NCBI RefSeq assembly: GCF_047795645.1
Contig: NZ_CP181045.1
Location: forward strand, 2,852,001-2,916,000
Reading direction: 5' to 3'
DNA length: 64,000 nucleotides
Source of the DNA: Salipaludibacillus sp047795645
GTDB lineage: Bacteria > Bacillota > Bacilli > Bacillales > Salisediminibacteriaceae
Shown piece by piece: positions 1 through 8,966 of the stretch. The notes beneath the pieces were generated by a model. That model did no database searches. It had not been told where the DNA came from and was given only the letters and a program-made list of their open reading frames with translations. Made by a program: the position numbers and the translations under genes. Each line of letters begins with the position of its first letter. The first letter of the stretch is position 1.

Positions 1-513
1 CACCATATAGTAACCGATTCCTTTCCAGATTGTCACTACCATCACTGCAAATAAGGCAGTCGTAGTAGAAGTTAGCCAATGAACTGGCTCATCAATAACC
101 CCTAAAAATTGTAATATGTAATTCAATACCCCGTATTCTCTGTACAGCAAATCCCAAGCTAAACCGGCTACTACCATTGACGTAATAACAGGTAAGAAGA
201 ATGCAGAACGAAAAAATACAGCACCTTTAATTTCCTGATTGACTAATACAGCCACAAATATTGGAAGAATAACTAATAAAGGTACGACACCGACCACATA
301 AATGATTGTATTTGTGAGCACTTGCCAAAATAAACCATCTTGAAATAACTCAGTATAATTTTCTAATCCTGTGAATTCAGCATCTTGAATAATATTGTAC
401 TCAGTAAAACTTAACCAGATTGCTTGAATCATTGGAAAGAAAACAAAAGTTCCTAATATCACGCAACCTGGAAGCAAAAATAAATAAGGTGTAATTTTAG
501 CAGTACGCAACAT
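1..513 (-). CDS. Sugar ABC transporter permease, MalF/UgpA type (partial)
   Basis: Inner-membrane permease subunit of a carbohydrate ABC importer; the gene runs off the left edge, so only the first 171 codons are seen. Reading the minus strand from the ATG at 513 gives an N-terminal membrane anchor (LFLLPGCVILGTFVFF), then the typical MalF-family start phrase ending IWLSFTEYN, and further hydrophobic segments (YVVGVVPLLVILPIFVAVLV). A GGAGGG site lies just upstream of the ATG. It follows a binding-protein gene on the same strand with a 111-bp gap that holds a hairpin. The EAA loop and the partner permease should lie outside the window. Family assignment is firm; the substrate is inferred from neighbours only. 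Confidence 0.9.
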   Translation of the reverse strand, partial: MLRTAKITPYLFLLPGCVILGTFVFFPMIQAIWLSFTEYNIIQDAEFTGLENYTELFQDGLFWQVLTNTIIYVVGVVPLLVILPIFVAVLVNQEIKGAVFFRSAFFLPVITSMVVAGLAWDLLYREYGVLNYILQFLGVIDEPVHWLTSTTTALFAVMVVTIWKGIGYYMV

Positions 514-557
514 TTTCCCTCCTTGATCGTAAAACGAATCATTTAAATAACACCCTA

Positions 558-583
558 AGAGTCAAGCTAGCGAGCCTGACTCT
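558..583 (-). terminator. Intergenic hairpin between binding-protein and permease genes
   Basis: On the minus strand AGAGTCA-G-GCT pairs with AGC-T-TGACTCT around a 4-base loop, with no T run after it. It sits between the binding-protein stop and the permease start. In ABC sugar operons such hairpins often stabilise the upstream message or cause partial termination, so that binding protein exceeds permease. That role is inferred. Confidence 0.5.
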
Positions 584-624
584 TTAATGGGAGTCTCGGT
601 AAAGCATGTAGACGATTCTAATTT

Positions 625-1983
625 TTATTCAACTAATAGTTCATTCCACTCTTCTTCTGCTTCTGCTTCTGCTAATGCTTCTTCCGGTGTTGCTTCACCT
701 AACATCGCTTTTGCAAATGCATCATGGATAGCAATTTGCAGTTCACTAAAATTATTCATTGGCGGTACTAATAGTTCAGCATTTGGCAATTGTTGTGCTG
801 AAATAATACGCTCGTAATCAGCTGCCTCTGGATCCTCAGGCAAGTCAGTGAAATAAGGGTCATCCAATGTCGCTTCAGTAGAAGGAAGAATGGCAGTAAG
901 TTTCGTAAATTCTAACTGATTTTCAGAATTCGTCACGAACTGAGCAAATTTTATCGACTCTTCTTTGTTCTCTGATTGTTCTGGTATAACAAGGTTTTGA
1001 ACATTCATATTCTTTTTACCTGACTTTCCTGTTAAAGCTTCAGAAGGCTCTGAAACTTCGTAAACGTCAGGTGCATTTTCTGATACTTCTGTCATAAAGA
1101 TATTCTCACCAAAAGCAAGTTGACCTGATGTATATAAATTTGTAATTTCTCTTTGTTCCCCTAATGATTCTGGTGGAATCAGACCATCTTGATATAACGA
1201 TGTAAAATATTCTACTGCTTCAATGCCTTCCGCACTGTTAAAAGCAGCTTCCGTTCTTTCTTCATTTGTTAGATCCGCACCCATCTTAACTAAGTATTGC
1301 ATTGGTAACGTTCCTTCAAATGAAGGGAAGAATCCATATTTACCTGTTTCCTCCATCACTGTTTCTGCATATTCCGCAGCCTCTTCATAATTACTAGGAG
1401 GGCTATCAGGATCTAAACCTGCTTCCTCAAAAACTTCAGTATTTGTGTAGGCAATTTCTGTACCTAAATACCATGGAAAAGCAAAAGTATTCCCTCCAAG
1501 TTGATTCGCTTCCCATGCACCTTGGAGATAAACGTCTTTTTCTTCTTGAGATATTTCATCGTCCAATATCGTTAAAGCATCTAGCTCAGCAAGATTAGAC
1601 CCAAATGATGGATTTAAATTCACGACATCTGGGGCATTATTAGCACTGATATCTGAAAGTAACTTTTGCTCTAAATCAGAGGCCGGAACATCTACCCAAT
1701 TTATAGTCACGTGACTATTCTCTTCTTCATATACATCTATTAATCCATCAATATATTCCGTGAACGTTGGCTGTAATTGCATTGTCCAAAATTCTAATGT
1801 GACTTCTTCTTGAGAGGCTTCTTCATTGTTACCGTTGTTTCCATTCGTATTGTTTCCTTCATTAGCTGTCTCGTTATTATTTCCATCTGCTGCATCATTT
1901 GCATTATTATTATCATTTCCACAAGCAGACAAAGCTAATAGTGAACTTAAAAGTACACCAGTGACGATCTTTTGTTTTTTCAT
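625..1983 (-). CDS. Extracellular sugar-binding lipoprotein of ABC importer
   Basis: Solute-binding protein (family 1, MalE/UgpB-like) that would capture a sugar or oligosaccharide outside the membrane and hand it to the permease encoded next. The N-terminus is a lipoprotein signal peptide: basic MKKQK, hydrophobic stretch, lipobox LSAC with the lipid Cys at about residue 21, then an Asn/Gly-rich linker to about residue 55. The mature domain has the usual family-1 features (LEFWTMQ at the start, EEENSHVTINWVDVP). The ATG at 1983 is preferred over a TTG one codon upstream because AAAGGGGA lies 8 bases before it. At 452 aa it is full length. A GH20 hexosaminidase gene upstream suggests amino-sugar oligosaccharides as substrate; this is inference. 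Confidence 0.9.
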   Translation of the reverse strand: MKKQKIVTGVLLSSLLALSACGNDNNNANDAADGNNNETANEGNNTNGNNGNNEEASQEEVTLEFWTMQLQPTFTEYIDGLIDVYEEENSHVTINWVDVPASDLEQKLLSDISANNAPDVVNLNPSFGSNLAELDALTILDDEISQEEKDVYLQGAWEANQLGGNTFAFPWYLGTEIAYTNTEVFEEAGLDPDSPPSNYEEAAEYAETVMEETGKYGFFPSFEGTLPMQYLVKMGADLTNEERTEAAFNSAEGIEAVEYFTSLYQDGLIPPESLGEQREITNLYTSGQLAFGENIFMTEVSENAPDVYEVSEPSEALTGKSGKKNMNVQNLVIPEQSENKEESIKFAQFVTNSENQLEFTKLTAILPSTEATLDDPYFTDLPEDPEAADYERIISAQQLPNAELLVPPMNNFSELQIAIHDAFAKAMLGEATPEEALAEAEAEEEWNELLVE

Positions 1984-2113
1984 CAATAATTTCCCCTTTT
2001 AAAATCATATTTTTTTAAGTTTGCAATCAAACCTTTTAAAAAGCTAGTTGCTAGTACTTCACCTCCCTTAATATATTTAACTTAATACCTGGGTGAATTG
2101 CTTTCCGAAGCTA

Positions 2114-3991
2114 TTATGACAAATCGCTAGCCGTGACAATTCTTTTATATATATTTCTTCCGAGAGAACCACTTGGCATTTCATAAGGTCCCTCAAATTC
2201 TAATCGCTCTTCCTCCAACTCTTCAACTTCAGCTATATCGCCTTTTATCCATTTCTCCATTCGGTGATGGACTGTCTCTAGGCGAGCAGAAAGTCCTCCA
2301 TATCTAATTTCTAACACTTCCCACCCAAAAGGCTTATTTGTCGAAAACCATAAGTCGCGGTGGCATTTTCGCAAAGCATCTGCATTTTGCATTAACTCCT
2401 CTAATTTTTTCATTAACAATTGCATCTCTTGTTTATCCTTCGCATCATATATTTCTTTCAATTTGATTCCTATTTCAGCTTTCACACTGAGGACGATGGC
2501 TAGATTTCGATAAAAATCAAACAACAAATACCATTGTGGATTTTCTTCCGTCGCTCTGTTCAATTTAGAGATCATTTTTTCATAATGGTCATTGAGAGAC
2601 AATCCGTGAATGTTTTTGTCATATAACCCAATTAAAACGTCTTGCCAGAGTAAAAATTTAGACGGATTAGATTCATGTAAATTATTTTTTGAAACACCTG
2701 GTGTCTCATCGAATTGATTTAGAATCATAAAGTCTTCCCAACGCCCACCAGCACACGTTTCGAACCGAGATTGTAAGTGTTCGTCATTCACATGTTCCCG
2801 ATAGGCATGTTCTGCAAATAACTGCAACATCGGTAATCCTGAAACGAGAGGTGTTTCAGCGCCATTGTCCCCCCACATCGTTAAGAAAACTTCTTCAATT
2901 CCCTCTTCTTTACAAGCAAGCAAAGCTGCTTCAGTAGTAGCTCTCGCCTTACCATAGTTAGGAGCAATCCCATTCCACGTCCAAACACCGCCTGCAAAAA
3001 TAGGTGCGGAACCCAACTTCAGATGTTTTTGTATAAATTCTTTGTAAAACTTCTTATCCGTATGATAATAATCCCAATAAACAAGCTGCGTATTTGGAAT
3101 GGACGCAATCACTTCTTCTGGAATCGACGCTTCTAAATCATAGTAAGAACCGTCTTTTGAACCTAATCGAAAGTACATGTCACTCCAAATCATTGTCTTT
3201 AATCCATTTTTCTCAGCAATAGAAACAACTCTTTGTAGGTGTTCATTCATAATGTTAAAACGCTCACGGTAGCCATTCTTATCTAAATACTTTCCTAACC
3301 CCAGCTGATGAGCTTCATCCATTCCGATATGTATCCTTTGTGATCGAAATGGTTTCGATGCAGCTTCAATGATATTTTCTATAAATTGATGCGTTTCTAA
3401 TTCGCCAACTAATAAAATGTCTGCTGTGTCTTTTATGTTGGCTGCGTAGTTCCATTTAAGAGCTTCGGTTAAATGGGCTAATGTCTGGATGCAGGGGATC
3501 ATCTCAATACCTAATTCGTGTGCATAGTCGTCGCATAACCTTAATTCTCGCAGTTTATACCTCCCCCGCATATAGCCAAAATAAGGATATTCAGGTACTT
3601 CATAAGTGTCTTCCGTATAGACCATTAAAACATTCAAACCCATGGTTGCCATTTTACGTAGTATTTTTTTTAACTCGTCTGTTTTTAATACGCCATTTCT
3701 TGAGGCATCAACCATGACCCCATTCGTCTGAAAATAAGGTTCTTCTGTTAATTCAAAATTCCTTTTTTGTTGATAGTTTTCGATCCAAAGCCCGATTGCA
3801 CGAAAGAAGTGTATCTTCTCTTCAAAGAATATTTCACCGTGGTCGTTTGTATTATTTACATATAATGGACCTTTTCTCTGCTTAATGTATACTGGATACC
3901 CGTCTGCTTTTAATTGAATATTCATGTCCTGTGAAAGAATAGACATTCCATCCGCTATTAACGACGTATCTCCAATTAGTTGAAGTTTCAT
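2114..3991 (-). CDS. Glycoside hydrolase family 20 (beta-N-acetylhexosaminidase-like)
   Basis: Predicted retaining exo-glycosidase removing terminal GlcNAc or GalNAc by substrate-assisted catalysis. The catalytic Asp-Glu pair is in the phrase IHIGMDEAH (about residue 225), the counterpart of the HxGGDE motif; the barrel starts at VMVDASRNGVLK (about residue 92). Later barrel phrases include MIWSDMYFR and YWDYYH. No signal peptide is visible, so it should act in the cytoplasm on imported oligosaccharides. Length 625 aa fits the large cytoplasmic GH20 group; a small alpha/beta domain precedes the barrel and an acidic helical tail follows. AGGAGAAAAG supports the ATG at 3991. It lies upstream of the ABC binding protein on the same strand. 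Substrate is not certain. Confidence 0.88.
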   Translation of the reverse strand: MKLQLIGDTSLIADGMSILSQDMNIQLKADGYPVYIKQRKGPLYVNNTNDHGEIFFEEKIHFFRAIGLWIENYQQKRNFELTEEPYFQTNGVMVDASRNGVLKTDELKKILRKMATMGLNVLMVYTEDTYEVPEYPYFGYMRGRYKLRELRLCDDYAHELGIEMIPCIQTLAHLTEALKWNYAANIKDTADILLVGELETHQFIENIIEAASKPFRSQRIHIGMDEAHQLGLGKYLDKNGYRERFNIMNEHLQRVVSIAEKNGLKTMIWSDMYFRLGSKDGSYYDLEASIPEEVIASIPNTQLVYWDYYHTDKKFYKEFIQKHLKLGSAPIFAGGVWTWNGIAPNYGKARATTEAALLACKEEGIEEVFLTMWGDNGAETPLVSGLPMLQLFAEHAYREHVNDEHLQSRFETCAGGRWEDFMILNQFDETPGVSKNNLHESNPSKFLLWQDVLIGLYDKNIHGLSLNDHYEKMISKLNRATEENPQWYLLFDFYRNLAIVLSVKAEIGIKLKEIYDAKDKQEMQLLMKKLEELMQNADALRKCHRDLWFSTNKPFGWEVLEIRYGGLSARLETVHHRMEKWIKGDIAEVEELEEERLEFEGPYEMPSGSLGRNIYKRIVTASDLS

Positions 3992-4212
3992 CTTTTCTCC
4001 TTTTAGCTTTTGTCATTCGTAAATAACTTAAAGAGATTCTTGAATAATTAAAATATAACACAAAAACTTTATTTTTGAAATAAAAAATCAATAATTTATT
4101 AAATATTTCGGTTTTTAATTTCAGTTTCGGCACATTTATGGTATAAATACTGATAAACTGAAGAAGAAAGATAACAGTTACTATTCACAAAATAAGGAGT
4201 GTACTGAAAAAA

Positions 4213-5265
4213 ATGATTCATTCTGTTAAACAGTTTTTACAAAACGAAATTTCATTAAACCACTTACCAGGGGCGTGCGTTCAAGTTTCCTTTAAAGGAG
4301 AAATTGTTTTAAGTGAAGCCATAGGCAACAGAACGATCCTCCCAAACAAATCACCGATGAATAAAGACACGGTATTTGATCTTGCTTCATTAACAAAAAT
4401 CGTTGCGACATTACCTGTTTTATTAAAACTAATCGATTCTGGCGATATTACTCTTGATGATCCAGTTGCCTACTTTTTACCTGCATTCGCTCAGAAAAAC
4501 AAAGAATCACTTACGTTGAAACATTTGTTAACTCATACGTCAGGGCTCCCTGCACACCGACCATATCACCTAAGCCCCCACCGCTTCTCAACTGAGGAAA
4601 TTATCGATGACATTTGTGCTGAACCGCTCGAATACCGAACAGACAGTAAAGTCGTTTATAGTGATCTAGGGTTAATGATTTTATATAAAATTATTGAAAC
4701 GATAACAGAAGAAAAATTTGAGCATTACGTTGAAAGGGAAATCTTTCAACCTCTTAATATGATGGAAACGACATTCAATCCGTCTTTTGATTTGAGTCGC
4801 TATGCTGCAACTGCTTATAGTGAGAAATTAAATAGATATAAACAAGGGATTGTACATGATGAAAACGCAGAAGTAATGGAAGGAGTTAGCGGACACGCGG
4901 GACTTTTTTCCACTCTTAACGATTTACAGAATTATACGTCAATGATTGAAAATGATGGCGTATTTAATGGAAAAACGATTCTTTCAGAACCAGTTTTAAA
5001 ACTTTCTAAACTTAATTTCACTCCTTTCGATGTTCAGCATAGAGGATTAGGATGGGTATTAAATTCTCAACATTCATCCTCGTGCGGCGACTTATTTTCT
5101 GAGCAATCATATGGACATACTGGATTTACAGGAACAAGCATATGGTTTGATCCAACGATAGATTTACATGTTATTTTCCTGACAAACCGTGTTCACTTAC
5201 AGGATTCTTCATCTTTTTTTAGATTAAGATCAAGATTGCATAATCTGATCCGTTCTCATTATTAA
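4213..5265 (+). CDS. Beta-lactamase-family serine hydrolase (AmiE/EstB-like)
   Basis: Class C beta-lactamase-fold hydrolase, 350 aa, without signal peptide. The nucleophile motif SxxK is SLTK (residues 58-61), followed by the typical LLKLIDSGDITLDDPV and LLTHTSGLP. The second motif is YSD (YSDLGLMILY, about residue 150) rather than YxN, and the third is HTG (GHTGFTGT, about residue 303) in place of KTG. These variants occur in esterases and in AmiE, the N-acetylmuramoyl-L-alanine amidase of the Bacillus muropeptide cluster, rather than in true beta-lactamases. It is divergent from the GH20 gene, so a role in recycling wall-derived amino sugars is reasonable but inferred. AAGGAG lies 13 bases before the ATG. 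Confidence 0.85.
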   Translation: MIHSVKQFLQNEISLNHLPGACVQVSFKGEIVLSEAIGNRTILPNKSPMNKDTVFDLASLTKIVATLPVLLKLIDSGDITLDDPVAYFLPAFAQKNKESLTLKHLLTHTSGLPAHRPYHLSPHRFSTEEIIDDICAEPLEYRTDSKVVYSDLGLMILYKIIETITEEKFEHYVEREIFQPLNMMETTFNPSFDLSRYAATAYSEKLNRYKQGIVHDENAEVMEGVSGHAGLFSTLNDLQNYTSMIENDGVFNGKTILSEPVLKLSKLNFTPFDVQHRGLGWVLNSQHSSSCGDLFSEQSYGHTGFTGTSIWFDPTIDLHVIFLTNRVHLQDSSSFFRLRSRLHNLIRSHY

Positions 5266-5290
5266 GAAGAAGCAGTAAGTTTCAACTCAT

Positions 5291-5336
5291 AAAAACGACC
5301 TGAACGAATGATTTCACCGTTCAGGTCGTTTTTTTA
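5291..5336 (+). terminator. Rho-independent terminator after serine hydrolase gene
   Basis: AACGACCTGAACG pairs with CGTTCAGGTCGTT around a short loop and runs into seven T residues. It lies 26 bases after the stop codon at 5265. Its stem shares the CGACCTGAAC core with the terminator at 7554-7604. Confidence 0.93.
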
Positions 5337-5523
5337 TTGGTTAAGCATACAAAATTATTGTGCATGAGAAAATGTCGTCGTATCCTAGGGGTTACTGAAT
5401 GACTAATAATACTGATCGTGACAGTGGTTTCCGCCTATTTTATCGTAGTTAAGTGCAAAGGAATGTACACAATATGGGCCATAAACCTTGCAGGTTAAAG
5501 AGATTTACCAGCTCTAATCAATA

Positions 5524-5731
5524 AGGATGCCTCTTTCATGGCGAAAAAGACTGTCTCTTCCTCTTCTAGTATTGCGCTGTTGTTTATCCGTCGAGACAAA
5601 TCGATGTAGATTCGACGAAGCAAATGCTCTTTCCTGCGGTATTGGAAGTCCTGTCAAGACCCTGCAGGGCATTTGCCCGAAGCGGCTTGACGACATCACC
5701 GCGGAAAGCGAAGACATGAAAGAGGCATCCT
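5524..5731. repeat. Bacillaceae-type intergenic repeat with 17-bp inverted ends
   Basis: The ends are a perfect 17-bp inverted repeat: AGGATGCCTCTTTCATG at 5524-5540 and its reverse complement at 5715-5731. Inside are the phrases TCCTGCGG and CCGCGGAAAGCGAA, which also occur in this order in the element near 27535-27680. I recognise these as hallmarks of a dispersed, strongly structured intergenic repeat common in Bacillaceae chromosomes. It encodes no protein. Whether it acts as RNA or as a mobile MITE is not known from the sequence. Confidence 0.7.
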
Positions 5732-5868
5732 ACTTTGATAATAAATGGATCACCTTTGTAAAGACCTATGTTATTCAGTAGCACCTAGCCTAGGTTCTTT
5801 GTGAATCATTCAGCTATCTTTTCTGTCATAATGAAATACGTTATAAAATGATAATTTCCCGATCGGAA

Positions 5869-5922
5869 TTAGGAAGCAGGAGAACCGTCCCTGCGCTTCT
5901 CTTTGCTTCTCCTCTTGCTTCC
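5869..5922. repeat. REP-like hairpin with GAACCGTCCC core
   Basis: GGAAGCAGGAGAA at the left pairs, with one small insertion, with TTCTCCTCTTGCTTCC at the right. The left arm runs into the core AGAACCGTCCCT (5881-5892). The same core recurs near 13950, 14050, 16600 and, with one change, 18055, so it belongs to a dispersed short repeat family in this genome. Confidence 0.65.
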
Positions 5923-5982
5923 GGTTGGAGGTTAATAGTAAAATTGAGTGGTATTATTAGAAATTTTAAAAGAGGTGTTTCT

Positions 5983-7536
5983 ATGCAAGCTGCTGCATTT
6001 ACTCATTCGGTTCGATCGGCTTCTACACGTAACTTGAAGATTGCATATGTTTTAATGTCTAGTGCTTCGATTACGAGGATGATTTCAAGCAAATTGACTA
6101 CAACAACAGACGTTTCACAACGAAAAGCGCTGTTTGACGAATATCAACAGACTCTCGATAAAGAAGTCGAGCTTGTCGATTTTGCTAGAGAGGAACTACC
6201 GTTTGAGATAATCACTGTCTTTGCCCAGCGGTATAACTTGTCTCTTTCGGCAATCGATACACAACAAGGCTTAGACGAATTTACTGACAAAGTCTTAACT
6301 AAGGCTATCCAGTCTTATCGTTCGATAAATAAAAAATTTACTGGAACTAGGTTTGAAGACGTTGTCCATCATTTTTTCAAAAAAATGTATGAAGCAATTG
6401 GCAAAAAGTATAAGGAAGCAACGGATACTGAGCAAGAAGAGCTTGACAAAACATTCGAAACGTTTATCGCAGATTTACCTGAACGGCAACAAGAACAACT
6501 AAAACACGAATTACGTATATCTGATCTATCCCAGCAAACGATCAACCGAATTTTTGTTAGCGATGGATCAGTTATGTTATATTCCGCTTTAGTCAATACA
6601 ATGGGGTTCTCTTTTTATGAGAAAGGAGCATCTCCTTTAGCGAGTAGTGCTAACCTTTTAGGCCTGACAATGCCTTCTACCGCTTATACAAACTCGGCAT
6701 CGTTGGTTTCCGCCTTAGCAAGCCCGCTATTTTTCTTAAGCATTAACCCTGGCTCTGCTCTTACTAAACAGCGGTCAAAAGACAACGACTTGATGAACTT
6801 TCTTGCTATTCTGCTATTGATTTTCAGTCAAGACAGTGAAGAAGAAGCATGTTCATCCGAAGAAATCAATCAAAGATGGAAGACAAAATTTGCACATTAC
6901 CAGCATTTGCTGCAAGAAATTAACGAACTCACTTTAGAGAAATCACAAACGACAAATGCGATTGATCGGTACACTGAAAATAAGTCGACATTTGAGCAAA
7001 AGATCGCCATTGTCAAAAAGAACATTGCCCAACAACACGCTAATATCGCGAATGATTTACAAACAATGAGCCTCGAAAAATTAGCTGAACATGACTTGAT
7101 AGCTGGAATCGCCCGTCAACTTCAAATTATAGAACGAGACATTGATTCACGATCAATGAAAATCGTCAGTGGTCAAGGATTGATCGGTAAAATAAAGGCT
7201 GGCGTGGTCAATAGCAAAAATTCAGTATTAGTTAAAGAAAGAGAACTGAAGCGAAAAAAACTTTATCGCGATATGGCCAATTTAATTGTTTCAAATGATG
7301 TTCCGTTATTTGATGTAGAGAGCAACCTCATTAGTGATTTAAAAGACAAAAACCTAGAGAACCAACGGAAATTCACTGCTGTCATCGATAAAATTGATTT
7401 CTTAAAGGAACAACGGAAACGATTAACTAAAAAATACCCTCTTTTAGAAAGCGAACGCAAAGAAATGATTCAACATTATCCTGGAATTGATCGCGTGAAG
7501 GCTAGGCGGGATAAGTTTCCAGTCGTTAATCGATAA
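5983..7536 (+). CDS. Conserved-looking coiled-coil protein of unknown function
   Basis: I do not recognise this 517-aa protein with confidence. The reading frame is open further upstream, but the ATG at 5983 is chosen because AAGAGGTG sits just before it and the upstream part runs through a REP repeat. Residues 1-190 are mixed alpha-helical. Residues about 195-255 contain a hydrophobic Gly/Ser/Ala-rich stretch (GLTMPSTAYTNSASLV and ASPLFFLSI) that could insert into a membrane. Residues about 300-480 are charged and strongly coiled-coil (LLQEINELTLEKSQ, VKERELKRKKLYRD). The Gly-Leu-Thr-Met-Pro-x-x-Ala-Tyr-Thr phrase faintly recalls the UPF0174/YaaW group; this is a weak impression only. It is a single-gene unit with its own terminator. 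Confidence 0.75.
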   Translation: MQAAAFTHSVRSASTRNLKIAYVLMSSASITRMISSKLTTTTDVSQRKALFDEYQQTLDKEVELVDFAREELPFEIITVFAQRYNLSLSAIDTQQGLDEFTDKVLTKAIQSYRSINKKFTGTRFEDVVHHFFKKMYEAIGKKYKEATDTEQEELDKTFETFIADLPERQQEQLKHELRISDLSQQTINRIFVSDGSVMLYSALVNTMGFSFYEKGASPLASSANLLGLTMPSTAYTNSASLVSALASPLFFLSINPGSALTKQRSKDNDLMNFLAILLLIFSQDSEEEACSSEEINQRWKTKFAHYQHLLQEINELTLEKSQTTNAIDRYTENKSTFEQKIAIVKKNIAQQHANIANDLQTMSLEKLAEHDLIAGIARQLQIIERDIDSRSMKIVSGQGLIGKIKAGVVNSKNSVLVKERELKRKKLYRDMANLIVSNDVPLFDVESNLISDLKDKNLENQRKFTAVIDKIDFLKEQRKRLTKKYPLLESERKEMIQHYPGIDRVKARRDKFPVVNR

Positions 7537-7553
7537 TCAAAAGAACTATCAGT

Positions 7554-7604
7554 AAAAAGTCGACCTGAACAATGAGTATCGCTCACGTTCAGGCCGACTT
7601 TTTT
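7554..7604. terminator. Bidirectional terminator between convergent genes
   Basis: AAAAAGTCG-CCTGAAC-TGAG pairs with CTCA-GTTCAGG-CGACTTTTT. A-rich and T-rich flanks suit both the plus-strand unknown gene (stop 7536) and the minus-strand HD-GYP gene (stop 7641). Confidence 0.92.
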
Positions 7605-7640
7605 TCATGAAATTTCTTATACACCTTTATAAAACCATTG

Positions 7641-8732
7641 TTATACTTCTTCTCCTTGTAAATCCTTCAACCTATTATCGGCAATGTCTTGAATCGTCAC
7701 ACCTTTTAGGTCGTACAACTGATGTACATCCTCATCAATACTGATAAGTGGATTCTCAATATTCATTGCGTCAAATAATACAATCTTTCCCGTTCGCCCA
7801 TCCGATAAATACACTTCTGTGCCAGTATACAAGCTGACCATATAATTAATAAATGGAAGTCCATATACGGCTGAGAGCCTCTTATCATAAATATCCTTCT
7901 TCACTTCCGATAATGCTTTAAAGGGCGACTGCTTTTTGCGAAAAATGCGGTCAGAGGAAACGGCATCGAACACATCTGCAATCGCAATCATTTGCGCCAC
8001 CTCTGGAATTTCATCTCCATGGCGTTCCTTTGGATATCCTGATCCATCCATCCGTTCATGATGATAGAATGCACCATCTAGGATGTACTGAGAAACACCT
8101 TCTTTTTTGAGCAGGTCATATCCGATCTCTGTATGCTTAAAAATCGCGTCTGCCTCTTCTGTTGATAACGTATCCGCTTTATTAAAAATCGTTTCTGGAA
8201 TCTTTACCATTCCGATATCATGGAGAAGTCCAGCCTTCCCAATTTCAATCACATCCTCATCTGGGAAGTGATTCAACTTTGCAATGAGGGAAGTCATCAG
8301 TCCCACGTGGATACTATGGCGCAACAAATATCCTTCATGACCTTCCAATTGCTGCAAAAATTCAAGCAGACTATGAGACACAAGTGCCTCTGTCACTAAT
8401 TGGTCAAACGCATCCAACGTCTCCTTCACGTCCACTTCAATATCTGACTCCGTACTGTTAAACAACTCTTGCAATCTATTAAACTGATCTCGATAAGCTG
8501 CGATAAACGGCTTATGCTGTACTTTACACTTCTGATCCAACTGTTCAAGGAAGGACGTATGACCAAATACGGAAATTGTCTTAATCTCATTTTGTCTCAA
8601 CAACCTTATGTGACTCGTTGTAATGACCATGCCTTCTCTTAATAATATAGATCCATTTTCAGATAAAATATCAGTAGCGAGCTTTCGGTCCAAAGCTAGA
8701 TGTGCAAAGTTGTCAATATTGACTTGATCCAT
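7641..8732 (-). CDS. HD-GYP domain protein, probable c-di-GMP phosphodiesterase
   Basis: Cytoplasmic signalling hydrolase expected to cut cyclic di-GMP. All diagnostic motifs are visible: HSIHVGLMT (first metal His, about residue 138), LLHDIGMVKIPE (HD pair, about 171), KHTEIGYDLL, then HHERMDGSGYP (about 225-235, the GYP loop) and IADVFDAVSSDR. Residues 1-60 resemble the small N-terminal module often seen in Bacillus HD-GYP proteins (LATDILSENGSILLREGMVI). A C-terminal extension of about 65 residues follows the HD-GYP fold. Length 363 aa is normal. GGAGGGG lies 6 bases before the ATG. Nearby hemAT and a GGDEF-EAL gene make this a motility/c-di-GMP signalling cluster. Confidence 0.92.
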   Translation of the reverse strand: MDQVNIDNFAHLALDRKLATDILSENGSILLREGMVITTSHIRLLRQNEIKTISVFGHTSFLEQLDQKCKVQHKPFIAAYRDQFNRLQELFNSTESDIEVDVKETLDAFDQLVTEALVSHSLLEFLQQLEGHEGYLLRHSIHVGLMTSLIAKLNHFPDEDVIEIGKAGLLHDIGMVKIPETIFNKADTLSTEEADAIFKHTEIGYDLLKKEGVSQYILDGAFYHHERMDGSGYPKERHGDEIPEVAQMIAIADVFDAVSSDRIFRKKQSPFKALSEVKKDIYDKRLSAVYGLPFINYMVSLYTGTEVYLSDGRTGKIVLFDAMNIENPLISIDEDVHQLYDLKGVTIQDIADNRLKDLQGEEV

Positions 8733-8966
8733 GCCAATCCCCTCCTCAACTTACTATCTACTTCTATTTTACCCTTTCTACTATTAAAATACCGTCTTGA
8801 GTGGAATAATAAGAGAATGTTCTCAGTAATTCCCGGGAAATATAGTACTTTACACCGATTAACAAAGTTGATAACAAGTGAAAATACCCACTGGTTTCAT
8901 GTTTAAGTATTTAACTATGACGTTCCGAAATATCTAAACAATTCTGAAAGTGACGCCAGGCATCCC

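Larger units (their letters stand above)
5337..5982. other. Intergenic region holding two repeat elements
   Basis: This 646-bp stretch has no convincing gene. It contains the long inverted-repeat element at 5524-5731 and the small REP-like hairpin at 5869-5922, followed by the leader of the next gene with AAAGAGGTG at about 5969. Short open frames here only run through the repeats. Confidence 0.7.

Noticed and set aside
5527..5784. Short open frames on both strands
   Set aside because: They lie wholly inside the inverted-repeat element and match its structure, not a protein.
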